Below, in pieces: positions 34,959 through 44,307 of a stretch of DNA of 64,000 nucleotides. The DNA comes from JAICXG01 sp036494545 (GTDB lineage: Bacteria > Verrucomicrobiota > Verrucomicrobiia > Chthoniobacterales > UBA10450). Location: positions 248,001 to 312,000 of the forward strand of contig DASXOB010000016.1 in the NCBI GenBank assembly GCA_036494545.1, written 5' to 3'. The position numbers were made by a program, and so were the translations under genes. The notes beneath the pieces were generated by a model. It worked only from the letters and a program-made list of their open reading frames with translations. It was not told where the DNA came from and did no database searches. The stretch's first letter is position 1; each line of letters opens with the position of its first letter.

Positions 34959-35657
34959 TCATGTCCTGAGAAGGGCGGCATCTGTCGCCGGCCGACTGCG
35001 CAAGAGAAATAAGTGACTGTTGAAGGGAGTTCCACCCCAGAGCGGCGCGATCGTCAAGGAAAACTGCCCGTCGGCAAAGGCAGCCACGATCGACTCGCGC
35101 GATGGATAATAGAGTTTGCCCGCGAGATTCCACGAGACCATCTGCCCGAGCCGCTCAGCCAGGTAGGTGAACCAATAGCGCAGATTCTTGTCCCGAGGGC
35201 AATCGCGCAGGAGCAGCATTCCATTCGGGGCAACGCAACCCGCGATATGCTCCAAGAGATCGGCTTGTTCCAGCGGCGGCAGATAATGCAGCAAATCGAA
35301 CAGCAGAATCGTGCCCTTGCTGGGAAGGGGTTGACGTGCATCCTGCCTAACAAATTTTACGTCCTTGTAAGATGTCCCGATTTCCTTCGCGCGCGCGATT
35401 TTGCCGGCATCACAATCGATTCCCAGAATCGGCATCCGAACGCCGCGCTCGCGCAGATAGAACGGAAGCAACCCAACGCCGCAGCCCAGGTCAATGATCG
35501 GTTCGCTCGCATCGCGCAATAATTCATAGGCGACAGGGAACATGGGGTCGGTCCGCAGCTTGGAAGAGACGTAGCGACGCAAAATGCGCGGCCGAAAACG
35601 TGCCCGCACGCGCTGACAGGCGCGGCGGTGGTCCGCTTCGGTCGACCCGTTTTTCAT
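34959..35657 (-). CDS. Class I SAM-dependent methyltransferase
   Basis: 232 residues. PIIDLGCGVGLLPFYLRERG is motif I and GIDCDAGKIARAKEI the acidic loop binding the SAM ribose; ILLFDLLHYLPP follows as the motif-IV region. It resembles methyltransferases found in aryl-polyene and lipid clusters. It is the first gene of the minus-strand run and starts 37 bases from the divergent ATP-grasp gene. Confidence 0.85.
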   Translation of the reverse strand: MKNGSTEADHRRACQRVRARFRPRILRRYVSSKLRTDPMFPVAYELLRDASEPIIDLGCGVGLLPFYLRERGVRMPILGIDCDAGKIARAKEIGTSYKDVKFVRQDARQPLPSKGTILLFDLLHYLPPLEQADLLEHIAGCVAPNGMLLLRDCPRDKNLRYWFTYLAERLGQMVSWNLAGKLYYPSRESIVAAFADGQFSLTIAPLWGGTPFNSHLFLLRSRPATDAALLRT

Positions 35658-35694
35658 TGCGTGGTTCTTCTACGCTGACAAAGTGATAATTCCA

Positions 35695-37146
35695 ATGTCC
35701 GGCCTGTTTTCTCAGTACGAGGTCGCTGACTTTTTTGACGAAATGTTCTCCGCGCCCGGGGTGGCGCGTCCTCACTACAGCAGGTTGTTGACGGCGTTCA
35801 AGGAAATGGGACGGGCCGATTTTGCCCGCAAACGCGACCTGGCGGCGGCCAGCTTTCTTACCCAGGGGGTGACTTTCACGGTCTATAACGATGGCCAGGG
35901 AACCGAGCGCATTTTTCCCTTCGATCTCATTCCGCGCATTATTCCAGCGCCGGAATGGGAGCGGGTCGAACGTGGGCTCGTGCAGCGCATCAATGCGCTC
36001 AATCTTTTTCTGCACGATGTGTATCACGAGCAAAACATTCTGCGCGATGGCGTGATTCCGAAGCCGATCGTCTGGGAAGCGGCGCATTTTCGCCCTGAGT
36101 TCATGTATTCGGAAGTGCCGCATAACATTTACATCCATATTTGCGGCACGGATCTGATTCGCGATCGCGGCGGCAATTATCTCGTGCTGGAAGACAATGT
36201 GCGTTGCCCTTCCGGTGTCTCTTATGTGCTCGAGAACCGGCAGGCGATGAAGCGTATATTTCCCACCCTCTACTCCCAATATCGGGTGCGACCGGTGGAG
36301 AATTACAGCCAGGAGTTACTCAACGCCCTCCGTTACATTGCACCCCCCGCCGTCACGGAGCCGACGGTGGTCCTACTTACGCCTGGTATCTATAACTCAG
36401 CCTATTACGAGCATTCCTTTCTCGCGCGTTCAATGGGAATCGAAATCGTAGAAGGACGAGATCTCGTGGTCCAGGACGGCTGCGTGCACATGCATACGAC
36501 TAAGGGACTAAAGCGCGTCGACGTCATTTATCGACGGATCAACGATGACTTTCTCGATCCGAAGGTCTTTCGCAAAGACTCGGGACTCGGCGTGGCAGGG
36601 TTGGTCGAAGCCTACCGTTGCGGCTGCGTCAGTCTGGCAAATTCCATCGGCACGGGTGTGGCGGACGACAAAGTGGTCTATCACTTCGTTCCCAAAATGA
36701 TCCGCTACTATCTCGATCAGGAACCCATTCTGGAGAATGTTCCGACTTACCTGGCAAGTGAGCCCAGTGATCTTAAGTATATCCTCGAACATCTCTCCGA
36801 ACTGGTGGTGAAATCGGCTAACGAAAGCGGCGGCTACGGCATGCTCATCGGTTCACAATCCACCGTGCCGGAGTTGGAGGAGTTCGCCGACCGGATCAAG
36901 CGCGATCCGCGCAACTACATCGCGCAACCGATCATGCCGCTCTCGCGCTCGCCAAGCTACTGCGAAGACGGGATTCACGGCCGACATGTCGATCTCCGTC
37001 CTTACATTATTTCAGGTGAAACGACGACGGTTATTCCCGGAGGCCTAACGAGAGTAGCCTTACGCGCCGGTTCATTGATCGTCAATTCATCACAGGGCGG
37101 TGGGAGCAAAGATACGTGGGTGGTGGAGGAAGAGGAAGCGGACTGA
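35695..37146 (+). CDS. Circularly permuted ATP-grasp protein (type 2)
   Basis: 483 residues. The family is recognised from YHEQNILRDGVIPKPIVWEA, LEDNVRCPSGVSYVLENRQ, YRRINDDFLDPKVF and VKSANESGGYGMLIGS, which together form a permuted ATP-grasp site. Members are believed to form amide bonds and usually neighbour an alpha-E protein and a transglutaminase-like protein. I prefer ATG 35695 over GTG 35683, as both precede the conserved start closely. The alpha-E partner follows 105 bases downstream. Confidence 0.9.
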   Translation: MSGLFSQYEVADFFDEMFSAPGVARPHYSRLLTAFKEMGRADFARKRDLAAASFLTQGVTFTVYNDGQGTERIFPFDLIPRIIPAPEWERVERGLVQRINALNLFLHDVYHEQNILRDGVIPKPIVWEAAHFRPEFMYSEVPHNIYIHICGTDLIRDRGGNYLVLEDNVRCPSGVSYVLENRQAMKRIFPTLYSQYRVRPVENYSQELLNALRYIAPPAVTEPTVVLLTPGIYNSAYYEHSFLARSMGIEIVEGRDLVVQDGCVHMHTTKGLKRVDVIYRRINDDFLDPKVFRKDSGLGVAGLVEAYRCGCVSLANSIGTGVADDKVVYHFVPKMIRYYLDQEPILENVPTYLASEPSDLKYILEHLSELVVKSANESGGYGMLIGSQSTVPELEEFADRIKRDPRNYIAQPIMPLSRSPSYCEDGIHGRHVDLRPYIISGETTTVIPGGLTRVALRAGSLIVNSSQGGGSKDTWVVEEEEAD

Positions 37147-37251
37147 CAAGGGGCAAGTAATAAGTAATGAATGACAAGATTCAGAGCCAGCAAGAGAACG
37201 TGCTCATCCAGAGATGTCTGTCGTAATACATAAGTCGTTACACTTCCTATC

Positions 37252-38214
37252 ATGTTAAGTCGCGTTGCCGATTCTCTTTACTGGATGGCTCGTTACATGG
37301 AACGGGCGGAAAACGACGCTCGTATTCTCGATGTCAATCTTCAGTTACTCCTGGATTTGGAGAGCGAAGCGGATGCGATGCAGCATTGGGCGCCGGTCAT
37401 TGCTTCCCTCGAGGAGACCGACCTTTTTGATTCACTCTACGGCACGGCGGATGAGCGCTCGGTGACCGAGTTTCTCGCTCTGCAAAAGGAAAATCCGAAT
37501 TCTATTCTTTCCTGTCTCACCCTCGCGCGCGAAAACGCCCGTACGACCCGGGAGCAAATCTCAAGCGAAATGTGGGAGCAGATCAATCGGCTCTACCTCT
37601 TTGTGCAAAGCGAGGCCGCGCGCGAGCTGCTCGTTTCAAGTCCCCATGAGTTCTTCAAACAAGTCATCAGCGGCTCGCACTTATTCCAGGGTATCACGGG
37701 CTCAACCATGACTCAGGGTGAAGGCTGGGATTTTATTTGTATCGGCGCATTCTTTGAGCGGGCAGATTGCGCCTCACGCCTCCTGGATGTGAAGTATCAC
37801 ATTCTTCTTCCTTCCGGCGAGACCGTTGGCGGCAATGTCGACACGATTCAATGGATGGCAGTCCTCAAGTCATGCAGCGCGCTGGAAGCTTATCGCAAAG
37901 CCTACACCGGTCCGCTCGCGCCCTGGAAAGTGGCAGAATTTCTCATCACGCATCGTGACTTTCCCCGCTCCATCCGTCACTGCGTCGACTCTTTCGATGC
38001 CGCGCTGCATCGCATTTCCGGCGTGGGCGAAAGCAGTTATGCCAACGAAAGCGAGCGGCTCTCCGGTCGTTTGCGCTCCGATCTTGCCTACGTCACAATT
38101 GGCGAGATTTTTGAACACGGCTTGCACGAGTATCTCGAGCAAATCCAGCGACGATTGGCGGAAGTGGGCGACGCCATGTACGCGACTTACTGCCCCAGCC
38201 TGGTGAATACCTAA
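37252..38214 (+). CDS. Alpha-E domain protein
   Basis: 320 residues, mostly helical. MLSRVADSLYWMARYMERAE is the hallmark start of the alpha-E family; FICIGAFFERADCASRLLDV is an internal repeat-like block. The family nearly always accompanies circularly permuted ATP-grasp proteins, as here. The helper transglutaminase gene is absent nearby. The TAA stop (38212-38214) lies inside an ACCTAACGA copy. Confidence 0.92.
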   Translation: MLSRVADSLYWMARYMERAENDARILDVNLQLLLDLESEADAMQHWAPVIASLEETDLFDSLYGTADERSVTEFLALQKENPNSILSCLTLARENARTTREQISSEMWEQINRLYLFVQSEAARELLVSSPHEFFKQVISGSHLFQGITGSTMTQGEGWDFICIGAFFERADCASRLLDVKYHILLPSGETVGGNVDTIQWMAVLKSCSALEAYRKAYTGPLAPWKVAEFLITHRDFPRSIRHCVDSFDAALHRISGVGESSYANESERLSGRLRSDLAYVTIGEIFEHGLHEYLEQIQRRLAEVGDAMYATYCPSLVNT

Positions 38215-38220
38215 CGAGTA

Positions 38221-38733
38221 TTAGATCTTGCGCGAGTCATAGGCCCAGTGGAGCAGAGCCTGACGCTGTTTAGGACGACAGTTTAGACCGCCTTTGGGGC
38301 AATTCTTCTTTAGTTGCGCCACATGCCGGCGCGCCGCACGCCAGCGCTTGATCTGGCGCTGATCGTCGGCACAACGTCGCCCGATGTAGTAACGGCAATA
38401 CCACTGAAACCAACCGCGCGGATCCTCGTGATAAATCCAGCCTTTTTTGCGCCAGGTAGAAAGTGGCTGGGAAGCATTCACTCCAAAGTAATTCAATTTT
38501 GGATCGTGGCGCTCATGACATAGCCTGGCATGCGTAAACCAATCGTGCGGAAACTCCTTTTTGCAGTCAGTCATATATTTCCCTCCGAAGACACCAAGCT
38601 TGAGCAGTTGCTTTGGAGTGAGTTCTGGTTTGAAACCTGATGCGAAGTCTCTTCCAGGGCGCTTGGTTAAGAGATACTCGTAGCCTTGCTGCATCGTGTC
38701 ATAGACCTTGATTCGTCTTGGCTTCGGTCGCAT
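38221..38733 (-). CDS. Conserved protein with Trp/Cys-rich motif, unknown function
   Basis: 170 residues from ATG 38733. KPELTPKQLLKLGVFGGKYM, then SQPLSTWRKKGWI, DPRGWFQWYCRYYIGRR and a closing RPKQRQALLHWAYDSRKI form a pattern I have seen in uncharacterised proteins of many bacteria and some eukaryotes. Four or more Cys (YMTDC, LCHE, WYCRYY, KNCPKGGLNC) could bind metal. It has no obvious operon partner; the alpha-E gene converges on it six bases away. Confidence 0.75.
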   Translation of the reverse strand: MRPKPRRIKVYDTMQQGYEYLLTKRPGRDFASGFKPELTPKQLLKLGVFGGKYMTDCKKEFPHDWFTHARLCHERHDPKLNYFGVNASQPLSTWRKKGWIYHEDPRGWFQWYCRYYIGRRCADDQRQIKRWRAARRHVAQLKKNCPKGGLNCRPKQRQALLHWAYDSRKI

Positions 38734-38815
38734 GGGGTTATTGTTCAGAAAGTCGGATTTGCCACCTGCCCCTCCGATAACGGTGGTCCTTTGATAGCCA
38801 GCAACTGATTGTCTA

Positions 38816-39631
38816 TTAGTCCTGTGTTTGAGGAGTATGCCTTGTTTGGCAGCGGTAAAGCGCCGGACGGCGATGCGCAAAGACGGGAAGTTTCTTGCGC
38901 ACGGCGTCAAGCACTTCGGTCGACAGCTCGGCGAAGATCAATTCTTCCCTATCGGCTGAGGCCGCCGAAAGGACCACCCCATAGGGATCGATTACGACCG
39001 AAGAACCACAAAATGTTACCCCTTTGTCGTTCCCGACACGGTTCGCCAGGAGGAAATAACTCTGGTTTTCGATCGCGCGCGCTGTCGCCAGGATGCGCAG
39101 ATGTTCCAGGCGCGGAAAAGGCCAGGCCGATGAATTCAGAAAGGCAGTCACTAAATGCTCGAGGGCCAGCGTGCGATACAGTTCCGGAAAGCGGAGGTCG
39201 TAGCAGATTGTCAGGCCGAACTGCCAGGGACCAATAATTATACTCGTTAGGCTATCGCCCGCCGTGCAACACTTGTCTTCTCCGCTCGGCGCGAAAAGAT
39301 GAACTTTGCGATATCTGGCCGCAATCTCACCGCAGGCATTGATTGCAACCTGCGAGTTGTAGATGCAATCGCCTTCCTTCTCTGAGACACCGGCAACGAC
39401 GCCTAACGAAAATCGCCGCGCCATTTCTTGCAGTTCCGGCACCGCTCCTTCATTCCAAGGCCTGGCTGTCTTCCGGATAACGTCCATGACATATCCGGTG
39501 TCGCTCATTTCGGGAAAGACGATCAGGCTCGTCCCAGTTCTAGCCGCCCGTTCCGCAAACCGACGCATCTTTTCCACGTTGGCGGCAATGTTGCCGGGGC
39601 TGCATGAGATTTGAGCGACAGCGATCTTCAC
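38816..39631 (-). CDS. Carbon-nitrogen hydrolase (nitrilase superfamily)
   Basis: About 271 residues from GTG 39631, where VKIAVAQISCSPGNIAANVE begins. The Glu-Lys-Cys triad is visible: Glu in IVFPEMSDTGY, Lys in YRKVHLFAPSG, Cys in LTICYDLRFPELYR. Most such enzymes hydrolyse or transfer amides, such as omega-amidase or deaminated-glutathione amidase; the substrate here is not determined. Its start lies 64 bases downstream of the permease gene on the same strand. Two motif copies (39244, 39401) lie inside. Confidence 0.9.
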   Translation of the reverse strand: MKIAVAQISCSPGNIAANVEKMRRFAERAARTGTSLIVFPEMSDTGYVMDVIRKTARPWNEGAVPELQEMARRFSLGVVAGVSEKEGDCIYNSQVAINACGEIAARYRKVHLFAPSGEDKCCTAGDSLTSIIIGPWQFGLTICYDLRFPELYRTLALEHLVTAFLNSSAWPFPRLEHLRILATARAIENQSYFLLANRVGNDKGVTFCGSSVVIDPYGVVLSAASADREELIFAELSTEVLDAVRKKLPVFAHRRPALYRCQTRHTPQTQD

Positions 39632-39695
39632 GATCGCCTTATTCGTTAACTGGGCGCCAGGTTCAACTGAAAAGCGCGCTCGACAGACGGCGCGG

Positions 39696-42188
39696 TTACT
39701 CGGCACGCAGGGCGATCATCGGATTCACCCTCGTGGCGCGGCGTGCGGGCACGAAGCAGGAAGCTGCCGCAACCGCGGTAAGAAGGGCCGCGACACTGAA
39801 GTAAATGAATGGGTCGAGGGCGTTGACCTTGAAGAGAATATTTTGCAACGCGGCCGCGGCCACGACACCAAGGAAAAAGGCGGCAAAGCTAATCCCGAGT
39901 GCGAGCCCGATGAGTAGTTGCCATGCACCCTGACTCATCACCATGCGAAAGATGCGCGCAGCGTCGGCACCCAACGCCATGCGAATGCCAAACTCCTGAG
40001 TGCGCTGATTGACCGAAAAGCTCATTACGCCGTAGAGGCCGACTGCGGAAAGAATGAACGCCACGACGCCGAAAATGCTAAAGAGCGAGGCCACGAGACG
40101 CGGCCCGGAAAGAAATTCCGAATGCGAGCGCGCTGGCGTGCCAGGAAAATAGATAGGCAAATCGGAGTCAAGTTTGGCCACGGTTTTGTTGAGGACTGGC
40201 CCTAGTGTTTCGGCCGACTGACCAGGATGCGGGCGCACAATAAGGGTACAAAACTGCGGGGCGGGACTTTCGCCTAACAACGGCGCATAAAAGCCCGCGC
40301 TATCGGTTTGGGTGTTAAATGGTCCCTGCATCAAAGTATCTGGGACGACGCCAACGATTGTGCGCCAGGGCTGGGGTTGGGCGGGATTAAAGATTCGTAC
40401 GCGATGTCCCAATGCACTCTGGTTGCCCCAATACTTGCGCGCGAAGCTGGCGTTGACGATTGCAACCGGCTGTTTGTCGTCGCTGTCTTCCAGCGTGAAA
40501 TCGCGGCCTTCGAGAATCTTTAATCCTAAAGACTGGAAGTAACCATCCGAGACCGCTTCAGAATTACCACGTGGCCGGTCGCGGTCGGTCGCATAACTTT
40601 GGCCATCGACTTCGTACTGTCCAAAATTGCCAAAAGTCATGCGAAAGCGATCACTCATTGCCGCGCTGGCAAACGCAGGATCGGCGCGCAGCGTCCGCAC
40701 GGCGCGCTTGAAAAACTCGCGGCGTGCTTTTTCATCCGGATAAGCGCCTTCGAAGAGCGCCATGCGCGCGGTGTAAACGCCTTCTTCGTCGTAGCCATAA
40801 TTGAGTTTTACCTGGTTGCGAATCGAGCGGACTTGTAGCGCGGAAGCGATGAGAAGTGCGGCGGTCATGGCAATCTGGCCGACCACAAGGACGCGCGTGA
40901 TGACGTTGACTAGCCGACTGCTATTGCCACGGCCACCTTCCTTCATCATTTCGGAAGTGTTCCCACGCGCGGCTAGCAAAGCGGGGACAAACCCGGCAAC
41001 AAGAGTAGCGAGCAGAACAGCGGCGAGAGTGAAGCTGAGGACCTTGCCGTCGATCGTGAAGCGAATCCAATAGGGTAACTGGAATTGCGGGGTGCTTGTG
41101 ATCTGCGCGATGAGATCAACCGCCCAATAAGCCAATGCAACGCCCACGATCGCGCCGAGCAGGGCGATAAGGAAACTTTCGGTAAGCATTTGCCTAACGA
41201 TGCGCCAGCGGGTCGCGCCGAGCGCGCCGCGAATTGCCAGCTCGCGTGCCCGCAGAGCCGCGCGACCGAATTGCATGTTCATCACGTTTACGCAGGCGAT
41301 GAGGAGAACAACAAGGACTGCGCCGAGCATAGCGTACATGATCTGGCGCAGTTGCGGCCCGGTGAAGGTTTTCAAGAGCGGCTGCACACTGGCAGAGACG
41401 AGCTGCTTGTTGGTCTTTGGGTTGTCCTGTGCGAGCCGACGCGCGAGAGCGATGAATTCGGCGTTAGCCTGGTCTTGCGTCACGCCAGGTTTCAGGCGGC
41501 CTAGAATAGCGGGGCCAATGCCAGTGGGATCGCCGCGCGGTTTGGGTGGGAATTCATTGTAAAGCGGTACCCAAAGCTCTTCGTTTTGAGGGAACTTGAA
41601 GTTCGGCGGCATGACGCCGATGACGGTGGCGGACTTGCCGTTAATCCGGATCGCTTGTCCGATAATGTGTGAGTCGCCTCCGAAATCACGCTTCCAGATT
41701 TCATTGCCCAAAATCGTGACTTTCTCAGCGCCTGGCTTGTTATCGTCCACAGTGAAATCGCGACCGAGAATTGGTTTTACTCCTTCGATTCGAAAGAAAT
41801 CTTCCGTCACGTAGCCGCCCGTGTAACGCTGCGGATTCTTCTTGTAGCAAACATTGATCGTTGAGCCGTTGAGGTAAGCGGACATGAGGGCGAACGACTT
41901 CTGCCCGGCCCGCAAATCTTCGTAGTCTTGCGCAGAGGGAATGTTGCCGTTGCCGAAGTTATTGTTTTGATCTGAAGCCTGCGGGTCGATTAGTCCGACG
42001 CTCATGAGTTGTTCGGGATGCGGAAAAGCGAAGCCGCGCAGGACGATGGCGTTTACCATGCTGAACTGCGTCGTGACGCCGCAAATGCCGAGCCCGAGCA
42101 CCGTCACCGCGAGGACGAAGAACGTCTTGTCCTTTGTTAGCATGCGGAGGCCGATGCGAAGGTCCTGATAGAATGATTCAAAGAACAT
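39696..42188 (-). CDS. MacB/FtsX-like ABC transporter permease (ADOP type)
   Basis: 830 residues. After LTKDKTFFVLAVTVLGLGIC the first helix, a MacB periplasmic core domain follows (VLRGFAFPHPEQLMSVGLID), then three helices, a second core domain and three C-terminal helices (FILSAVGLYGVMSFSVNQRT). The doubled core architecture matches the large permeases common in Acidobacteria and Verrucomicrobia. No ATPase or membrane-fusion gene adjoins, so the partner must be elsewhere. Confidence 0.9.
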   Translation of the reverse strand: MFFESFYQDLRIGLRMLTKDKTFFVLAVTVLGLGICGVTTQFSMVNAIVLRGFAFPHPEQLMSVGLIDPQASDQNNNFGNGNIPSAQDYEDLRAGQKSFALMSAYLNGSTINVCYKKNPQRYTGGYVTEDFFRIEGVKPILGRDFTVDDNKPGAEKVTILGNEIWKRDFGGDSHIIGQAIRINGKSATVIGVMPPNFKFPQNEELWVPLYNEFPPKPRGDPTGIGPAILGRLKPGVTQDQANAEFIALARRLAQDNPKTNKQLVSASVQPLLKTFTGPQLRQIMYAMLGAVLVVLLIACVNVMNMQFGRAALRARELAIRGALGATRWRIVRQMLTESFLIALLGAIVGVALAYWAVDLIAQITSTPQFQLPYWIRFTIDGKVLSFTLAAVLLATLVAGFVPALLAARGNTSEMMKEGGRGNSSRLVNVITRVLVVGQIAMTAALLIASALQVRSIRNQVKLNYGYDEEGVYTARMALFEGAYPDEKARREFFKRAVRTLRADPAFASAAMSDRFRMTFGNFGQYEVDGQSYATDRDRPRGNSEAVSDGYFQSLGLKILEGRDFTLEDSDDKQPVAIVNASFARKYWGNQSALGHRVRIFNPAQPQPWRTIVGVVPDTLMQGPFNTQTDSAGFYAPLLGESPAPQFCTLIVRPHPGQSAETLGPVLNKTVAKLDSDLPIYFPGTPARSHSEFLSGPRLVASLFSIFGVVAFILSAVGLYGVMSFSVNQRTQEFGIRMALGADAARIFRMVMSQGAWQLLIGLALGISFAAFFLGVVAAAALQNILFKVNALDPFIYFSVAALLTAVAAASCFVPARRATRVNPMIALRAE

Positions 42189-42295
42189 GGCAGTTGGTTA
42201 GTTGCGTTATCTGGACGAAATCGAGGCGAGTCACTCGAAGTTGTATCGTCGGTTGGATGCCGCGATCGCGGTGGTTGGATTCAGAAAAATCCAAG

Positions 42296-43600
42296 CTAAT
42301 CGAGGGCATAAAGGTAACCGTCGGTTGCGCCGAAATAGACGACGCCTTCAACCACGAGCGGGGACGAAAAGATCGCGCCGATGGAAAACTCCCGATCGGT
42401 GGCAACGATTGGATCTTCGCGCCAGCTTGAGTAATAAAGCAACGGGTCGTTGAAGTGGCGATCGGCCGTCAGGATCCAGCCTTTGTTTTGCTTCGAGGCT
42501 TCGGTTTCAAAACTCCAGAGCACTTTGCCGGTAGTTCGGTCACGCGCTTCAAGAGTGCCGTTGAGGACGCCGATAAACACGACGTCCTCGGTCACGGCCG
42601 GCGAGGAAAACATGTAGGCCTTGTCGGTTTCCTTAAGGATCGATTTACCCGTCGCGGATTCGACGACGTGATAAAGAGAGGAATCGGAAGTAGCGAAGTA
42701 TACCTTGCCGTCGACTATGGCAGGCGAACTGATTACCCAGCTGAGAGCATTATCGAAGCGCCACTTTTCCTTTCCCGTCGCCGTCTCCAGCGCGTAGAGC
42801 TGCGCGTCGCGGCAACCGGTGAAAACGACACCATCCGCCACTGCAGGTGAAGATTGAAAGCCAACCTGATTATGAATCTGTGGATCCTCGCCGCCATGAA
42901 AGCGCCATTTTTCTCTTCCGGTCGAGGCATCGACCGCGTAGAAGTAGCTGTCCCAGCTTCCGAAATACAAGACGCCGTCCGCGTACGCCGGTGACGAATG
43001 AACAACGTCACCGGTCGGGAATTTCCAGCGCAGATCGCCGTCCGCAGCATCGACAGCGTAGAGATTTCCGTCGCCGCTCCCGAAGTAAACCGCGCCTTGC
43101 GCTACGACCGGACTGGAAAGGAAAACATCGAACGGATCGGCGATTGTCTGGTTTTTCGGCTGCAACCCGTGGATACCTTTCGCCTCGAACCGACGCTCGC
43201 CGCCGGTAGCGAACTTCCAGCGCACACTGCCGTTGTGGGCATCGAGCGCATAGAGGTTTCCGTCGTAGCTCAGGGTGTAAACGATCTCGCCGCTCACCGC
43301 AGGCGTGGAAGGAGCGGGCCCGGCCGTGGCGCGTTTCCAAAGCTGGCGCCCGCTCTTCGCCTCCACCGCATAAATATTGCCGTCGTCACCGCCAAAGTAG
43401 ATTGTGCCTTCGCTCCAGACCGGAGACGACACGACCCGCGCGCCGGTGGGAAACTTCCATTTCACCTCGTGAAACTGCCGCGGCGCCGAGCCAGGGTAAT
43501 AGCCGGTGTGGGCCGGGCCGCCGCGAAACATCGATTGGGCTAAGCTGATCTGGCTCGTTAGGCAAAGAAGAATTCCGATCGTTGGCTCGCACCCTTTCAT
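42296..43600 (-). CDS. Exported PQQ-type beta-propeller protein (BamB-like)
   Basis: 434 residues with a signal peptide (PTIGILLCLTSQISLAQ) and about eight repeats of the form VYFGSGDGNLYAVDAADG followed by W-K-F. These are pyrrolo-quinoline-quinone-type propeller blades, as in BamB and quinoprotein dehydrogenases. No dehydrogenase heme domain is seen, so binding or scaffolding is likelier than catalysis. Its ATG overlaps the previous gene's stop by four bases. Confidence 0.88.
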   Translation of the reverse strand: MKGCEPTIGILLCLTSQISLAQSMFRGGPAHTGYYPGSAPRQFHEVKWKFPTGARVVSSPVWSEGTIYFGGDDGNIYAVEAKSGRQLWKRATAGPAPSTPAVSGEIVYTLSYDGNLYALDAHNGSVRWKFATGGERRFEAKGIHGLQPKNQTIADPFDVFLSSPVVAQGAVYFGSGDGNLYAVDAADGDLRWKFPTGDVVHSSPAYADGVLYFGSWDSYFYAVDASTGREKWRFHGGEDPQIHNQVGFQSSPAVADGVVFTGCRDAQLYALETATGKEKWRFDNALSWVISSPAIVDGKVYFATSDSSLYHVVESATGKSILKETDKAYMFSSPAVTEDVVFIGVLNGTLEARDRTTGKVLWSFETEASKQNKGWILTADRHFNDPLLYYSSWREDPIVATDREFSIGAIFSSPLVVEGVVYFGATDGYLYALD

Positions 43601-44307
43601 GGCGTTTGTGAGTTGTGACGCAGGATGAGCGGAAACTCCGTCGAACCGAGATGAAATGTTCCCCGAAATTGACCCGCATGGAGGCGGCCTTCATAACCGA
43701 GGCCAGTCTCCTGCGAGGTAACCGTGAGGTAACCGCTCTCGTCTGCCACGAAATCGATCGGCGCGTTGGTTGTGCGTTTGCCAACTATGACAAGGGTTGC
43801 GGTCGCCGCGGCATCTTTGTGATTCGCTAAGGTAAGAGTGACGTGACGTGGATAACCAAGCAGCTCAAAGTCACCTTTCCATTCGCCGACTAAGTCCTGC
43901 CCGACCGGCGTACTTACACGCGGCAGTTCCACTTGGGCCGGTCCGATCTTGTGCAAGACAAACGGCGCGCTGTTGCCCGCTTGGAAGAAATTACCACGCA
44001 ACTCACCAGTCGTTAGGCGACCTTGCAGTTTTGCCGGTTCGACCCGGATACTCGCAAGCGCGCCCTTGATTGTACCAGTGATCGCGTCGCCCTTGATTGA
44101 AAGCTCTGCCAGTGGCGCGCCCTTCACATCGAGGATGGGGATAGTCACTGAGCCGATCCATCCCTTTCCGACCGTTTGCTCCAAGTCGACAACCAGAGTG
44201 AGGGCGCGATCTGGAACCGCGATCGAGCCCTCCCAACGGCCTGCGAGCTCTGCGGGAAAAACGGAACTGACCGCGCAGAGAAGGATCAATGGCACCGCGA
44301 GTCGCAT
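43597..44307 (-). CDS. Exported protein with paired beta-barrel-like repeats
   Basis: 236 residues starting at ATG 44307, which gives the signal peptide RLAVPLILLCAVSSVFPA. ELAGRWEGSIAVPDRALTLV and DLVGEWKGDFELLGYPRHVT are two related segments about 130 residues apart, suggesting an internal duplication of a lipocalin-like fold. No enzyme motif is visible. It is translationally coupled to the beta-propeller gene by an ATGA overlap, so the two proteins may cooperate in the periplasm. Confidence 0.75.
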   Translation of the reverse strand: MRLAVPLILLCAVSSVFPAELAGRWEGSIAVPDRALTLVVDLEQTVGKGWIGSVTIPILDVKGAPLAELSIKGDAITGTIKGALASIRVEPAKLQGRLTTGELRGNFFQAGNSAPFVLHKIGPAQVELPRVSTPVGQDLVGEWKGDFELLGYPRHVTLTLANHKDAAATATLVIVGKRTTNAPIDFVADESGYLTVTSQETGLGYEGRLHAGQFRGTFHLGSTEFPLILRHNSQTP

